From positions 124,001-188,000 of the forward strand of contig CP089456.1 of NCBI GenBank assembly GCA_026636295.1: DNA of 64,000 bases, given 5' to 3'. The notes beneath the pieces are model-generated. The model saw only the letters and a list, made by a program, of their open reading frames with translations, did no database searches and had not been told where the DNA came from. This document shows, one piece after another, positions 61,437-64,000 of the stretch. This DNA is from Medakamo hakoo (lineage: Eukaryota > Chlorophyta > Trebouxiophyceae > Coccomyxaceae). Both the position numbers and the translations under genes were made by a program. Position 1 is the stretch's first letter, and each line of letters starts with the position of its first letter.

Positions 61437-62321
61437 ATGGCGGCCACGCTGCTGCCCAAGCCCGTTCCCGCTGGGCGGGCGACCGGGCGGGTGCCCGCCC
61501 CATGTGGGCGCCCACACGACGCGGCCCAGCACCTGCAGCCTCCCGCAGCGTGCGGGCCGTCGTCGTCCTCGTCTGCAATCGGCTCGGCGCCCTCTTCCTC
61601 AACCCTCCCGCCCTGCCTGCTCCCTGCCCTGGCCCGCCCGCGCAAGCCGCACATGCGGTACGTGGGCAGGCGAGTCAGGTCAACCCCGCTGTTCACCACA
61701 GCCGCGGCAGAAGCGGAGGGAACGGAGCTGTCGCCTGCCATCTTGTCGCCGGGGAGCGAGGGCCCCACCCTCACCCTCCCGCCGCCTCCCGCGCTGACCC
61801 GGTCCGACGCGGCCTTTGCAGCTGACGGCCTCGAATTCGTGTGGGGTGATGACGGCTTGGACGTAGGCGACCTGAACGACCTGTTTGAAAAAGTGGGCTT
61901 CCCACGGCGGGACCCCGTGCGGCTGGGCGCGGCGCTCGCCCACTCGCACTCTGTCCTCTGGGTCCGCGCCACCAAGGGCGGGCGGTGGGCCCGGGCCGGC
62001 CAACTCCTGGGCTTTGCCCGCGCCACGTCCGACGGGTCTCTGGCCGCCACCGTCTGGGACGTCGCCGTCTCGCCCGCCTGGCAGCGGGGCGGCCTGGGCC
62101 GCGCGCTCGTCGAGCGGCTGACGGCACGCCTGGTCCGCGACGACGGCATTCCGACGGTGACGCTGTACGCCGAACCGGGCGTGGTGGGGTGGTATGAGCG
62201 GTGCGGGTACGCGCCCGACCCGGGCGGGGCGAAGGGCATGGCCTTCCAGAAAACGTCGGGGGCGGGGAGGGCGCTGGTGGAGCGGGCGCTGGCGCGGCGC
62301 GGCGGGCCGCCCGGCGCGTGA
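61437..62321 (+). CDS. Plastid GNAT-family N-acetyltransferase
   Basis: Acetyl-CoA-dependent acetyltransferase, single exon, 294 aa. The N-terminal ~110 residues are Ala/Ser/Pro/Arg-rich (ending near MRYVGRRVRSTPLFTTAA), a plastid transit peptide. The catalytic part begins LDVGDLNDLFEKVGFPRRDP, a signature of plant plastid GNATs (SNAT/NSI group), then GFARATSDGSLAATVWDVAV, the acetyl-CoA loop WQRGGLGRALVERLTARLVR, and TLYAEPGVVGWYERCGYAPD. Plant relatives acetylate protein N-termini, lysines and serotonin; which applies here cannot be told. An earlier in-frame ATG at 61323 would prepend a Phe/Cys-rich stretch and seems unlikely. Divergent from the renalase-like gene by 101 bases. Confidence 0.87.
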   Translation: MAATLLPKPVPAGRATGRVPAPCGRPHDAAQHLQPPAACGPSSSSSAIGSAPSSSTLPPCLLPALARPRKPHMRYVGRRVRSTPLFTTAAAEAEGTELSPAILSPGSEGPTLTLPPPPALTRSDAAFAADGLEFVWGDDGLDVGDLNDLFEKVGFPRRDPVRLGAALAHSHSVLWVRATKGGRWARAGQLLGFARATSDGSLAATVWDVAVSPAWQRGGLGRALVERLTARLVRDDGIPTVTLYAEPGVVGWYERCGYAPDPGGAKGMAFQKTSGAGRALVERALARRGGPPGA

Positions 62322-62357
62322 CACGCGCCGGTTTTGTGTTAAATGTTTCAGTTTGTT

Positions 62358-64000
62358 TCATTGGCTCGCACGCCGCCCCCACTCTTCAAACGCCGCCAGC
62401 TCGGCCGGGTCCACGCCTGGGCGGGCAGCGGACGCGGCGCGGGCAAAGTGGGCGGGACCGACGGCGGGCGCGCCTTCCCGGGCGGCGGCGAGGGCGGCCT
62501 CGCGCGCGACGGACGCGACCTCGGCCCCCGTTAGCCCGTCCGGCAGGCCCGCGCCCAGCGCCTCCAAATCCACGCCCTCCCCCAGCGGCATGCCCCGCGT
62601 GTGGACGGCCAGCGCGGCAGCCCGCCCGGCTGCATCCGGCGGCGGCACGTACACGTGCGCGTCCAGGCGGCCGGGGCGGAGGAGGGCCGCGTCCAGCGCG
62701 TGCGGGCGGTTGGTCGCGGCGAGCACCAGCAGCCCGGGCGTCGCTTCGAGGCCGTCCAGCTCGGCGAGCAGGGCGGCGAGCATGCGCGCGCCCGGGTCGG
62801 CGGCGCCTCCACCGCCCGAGCCCACCCGCCGCCCGCCCAGGGCGTCGACCTCGTCCAGAAAGACGACGGCGGGCGACGCCGACCGCGCGGCGGCAAACGC
62901 GGACCGCAGCGTTGCCTCGCCCTCGCCCAGGTAGGCGGAGAAGAGGGACGCGCCGGACAGCGCGTGCAGCGGGGCGCCCGCCGCGGCTGCGGCCGCCCGG
63001 GCCAGTGTCGTCTTCGAGCAGCCGGGCGGGCCGTACAGGAGCACGCCCCGCGGCGGCGCCAGGCCCAGGCGGGCAAACGCGGCCGCCCGGGCCAGCGGCC
63101 AGGCCACCAACGCCGTCAGCCGGGCTTTGACGGCCTCCAGCCCGCCGACGTCGTCCCAGGCCGCGGGCGGCAGTTCCAGGACGCGCAGACCACGCGTGGA
63201 CGACGCGCCGACGGTGGCCAGGGCGGCATCGAAGTCGGCGGCGCGGACGGGGTGGGTGGCCGCGGATGGGGCGCGCCCGTCGGCCGCCGCCGCCGCCGCC
63301 GCGAGCGCGCCCCGCGCGGCCTCCCGCGCGACGGCCGCCAGGTCAGCACCAGACAGACCCCGTGCCCTCGCGCCGAGCGCCGCCACGTCCACGTCCGGAC
63401 CGAGCGGCAGGCGGGCGGCGTGCAGTGCGAGGATGGCGCCGCGCTCGGCCGCGGTCGGCAGGCACACGGCCACCTCCCTGTCCAGGCGCCCTGCCCGCCG
63501 CAGGGCCGGGTCCAGGGCGCCCGGGCGGGACGTGGTCGCAATGACGGCGGGCCGGACGGCGCCGCGGCGGCCGCCACCGCACGCCGCCCCGTCCATGAGC
63601 GTCAGCAGCTGGGCGACGACCCTGGCCTCGTGCGCGCCCGCGGCCGACCGGGCGGGCGCCAGGGCGTGCGCGTCGTCGAGCAGGATGACGACGGGCGTGG
63701 ACGGGTGGTCCACCGCCGCTTGATTGGCTTTGGCCCACACCCGACGGAGGGTGCGCTCCGAATCGCCGACGTACGGCCCAAAGACGGACCCGGGCGTGAC
63801 GGTGAGCAGGGTCGCGCCCGCGGCCGCCGCCGCCGCCTTGACGGCCGTCGTCTTGCCTGTGCCCGGGGGGCCGTGCACCAGCAAGCCACGCGGCCAGGCC
63901 AGGCCCAGGGACGACGCGGCGGCACCGTGCTCGTGCGGCCAGGCGATGGTCTCGGCCAGGGCGGCCATGAGGTGGGACGCGCCCGCGAGGGCCGGCGCCG
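62358..64000 (-). CDS. AFG2: AFG2/SPATA5-type double AAA ATPase (5' part outside window)
   Basis: Cdc48-family ATPase; AFG2 releases Rlp24 from pre-60S ribosomes, and the Arabidopsis homologue is CIP111. The frame is open to the window edge, so the N-domain is missing. First AAA domain: LLVHGPPGTGKTTAVKAAAA (Walker A), VVILLDDAHALAPARS (Walker B with Asp-Asp instead of Asp-Glu), PAVIATTSRPGALDPALRRA (sensor 1 and Arg finger area). Second AAA domain: LLYGPPGCSKTTLARAAAAA, whose GPPGCSKT is typical of AFG2, VVFLDEVDALGGRR, VLAATNRPHALDAALLRPGR. Ends with the C-terminal helices ARPGVDPAELAAFEEWGRRA. Convergent with the GNAT gene by 36 bases. Confidence 0.88.
   Translation of the reverse strand, partial: APALAGASHLMAALAETIAWPHEHGAAASSLGLAWPRGLLVHGPPGTGKTTAVKAAAAAAGATLLTVTPGSVFGPYVGDSERTLRRVWAKANQAAVDHPSTPVVILLDDAHALAPARSAAGAHEARVVAQLLTLMDGAACGGGRRGAVRPAVIATTSRPGALDPALRRAGRLDREVAVCLPTAAERGAILALHAARLPLGPDVDVAALGARARGLSGADLAAVAREAARGALAAAAAAADGRAPSAATHPVRAADFDAALATVGASSTRGLRVLELPPAAWDDVGGLEAVKARLTALVAWPLARAAAFARLGLAPPRGVLLYGPPGCSKTTLARAAAAAAGAPLHALSGASLFSAYLGEGEATLRSAFAAARSASPAVVFLDEVDALGGRRVGSGGGGAADPGARMLAALLAELDGLEATPGLLVLAATNRPHALDAALLRPGRLDAHVYVPPPDAAGRAAALAVHTRGMPLGEGVDLEALGAGLPDGLTGAEVASVAREAALAAAREGAPAVGPAHFARAASAARPGVDPAELAAFEEWGRRASQ

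Noticed and set aside
1-64000. Transposons, retroelements, CRISPR arrays, tRNA and rRNA genes
   Set aside because: I looked for terminal repeats, polymerase or integrase motifs, regularly spaced repeats and tRNA B-box words by eye and found none; a short or degenerate copy could be missed without a search.

Overview
The window looks like nuclear DNA of a small, gene-dense, very GC-rich green alga. The evidence for a eukaryote is short GT-AG introns with pyrimidine-rich 3' ends, Kozak-like starts and purely eukaryotic genes (ESCRT-I, THO, RAD51C, WTAP/FIP37, UAF1, GET1). The evidence for the green line is a set of nuclear genes for plastid proteins (SufB, an NFU protein, FtsZ2, ribosomal protein bS1) together with plant-type FyPP/PP6 phosphatase, NCA1, FIP37, sucrose synthase and a CBM49-like module. 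I place 34 protein genes and about 42 introns in 64 kb. Intergenic gaps are often under 300 bases. Low intron number and frequent GTGCGT donors suggest a prasinophyte-grade alga (Mamiellophyceae or Prasinodermophyta are my best guesses); the species cannot be named from this window. I see no transposon, retroelement, tRNA, rRNA or CRISPR array.

Layout. 0-5.6 kb: ALG5 glucosyltransferase, a GH5 cellulase with a CBM49-like tail, a bicupin. 5.8-13.5 kb: a secreted Thr/Pro-rich protein, PP6-type phosphatase, plastid ribosomal protein bS1, a CDK11/CDKG kinase. 13.7-25.5 kb: two related secreted cysteine-rich proteins flanking an AP2-like gene and sucrose synthase. 25.8-33.9 kb: THOC7, an unknown coiled-coil membrane protein, an ABHD11-like hydrolase, a gene-free stretch of about 1.4 kb, mitochondrial bL12, RAD51C. 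34.2-41.9 kb: CWF19L1, SufB, NFU, FtsZ2. 42.3-50.3 kb: an MRS2 magnesium channel with an altered GMN motif, an FSH1 hydrolase, WTAP/FIP37, Nop12/RBM34, NCA1. 50.4-64 kb: VPS23/TSG101, pseudouridine monophosphate glycosidase, a DnaJ-type zinc-finger protein, WDR48/UAF1, an unknown membrane protein, GET1, a renalase-like flavoprotein, a plastid GNAT, and an AFG2/SPATA5 AAA ATPase cut by the window end.

How the genes fit together. The 2-26 kb part is rich in extracellular and sugar functions: cellulase, three secreted proteins and a UDP-glucose-forming sucrose synthase. The 36-42 kb part is a plastid block in which SufB and its downstream carrier NFU share one 305-base divergent intergenic region, followed by the plastid division GTPase. 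RNA processing is well represented (CDK11, THOC7, CWF19L1, FIP37, Nop12). The strongest novelty candidate is the pair of secreted proteins at 13.8-17.2 and 23.0-25.5 kb, which share a composite cysteine module I cannot match to a named family.
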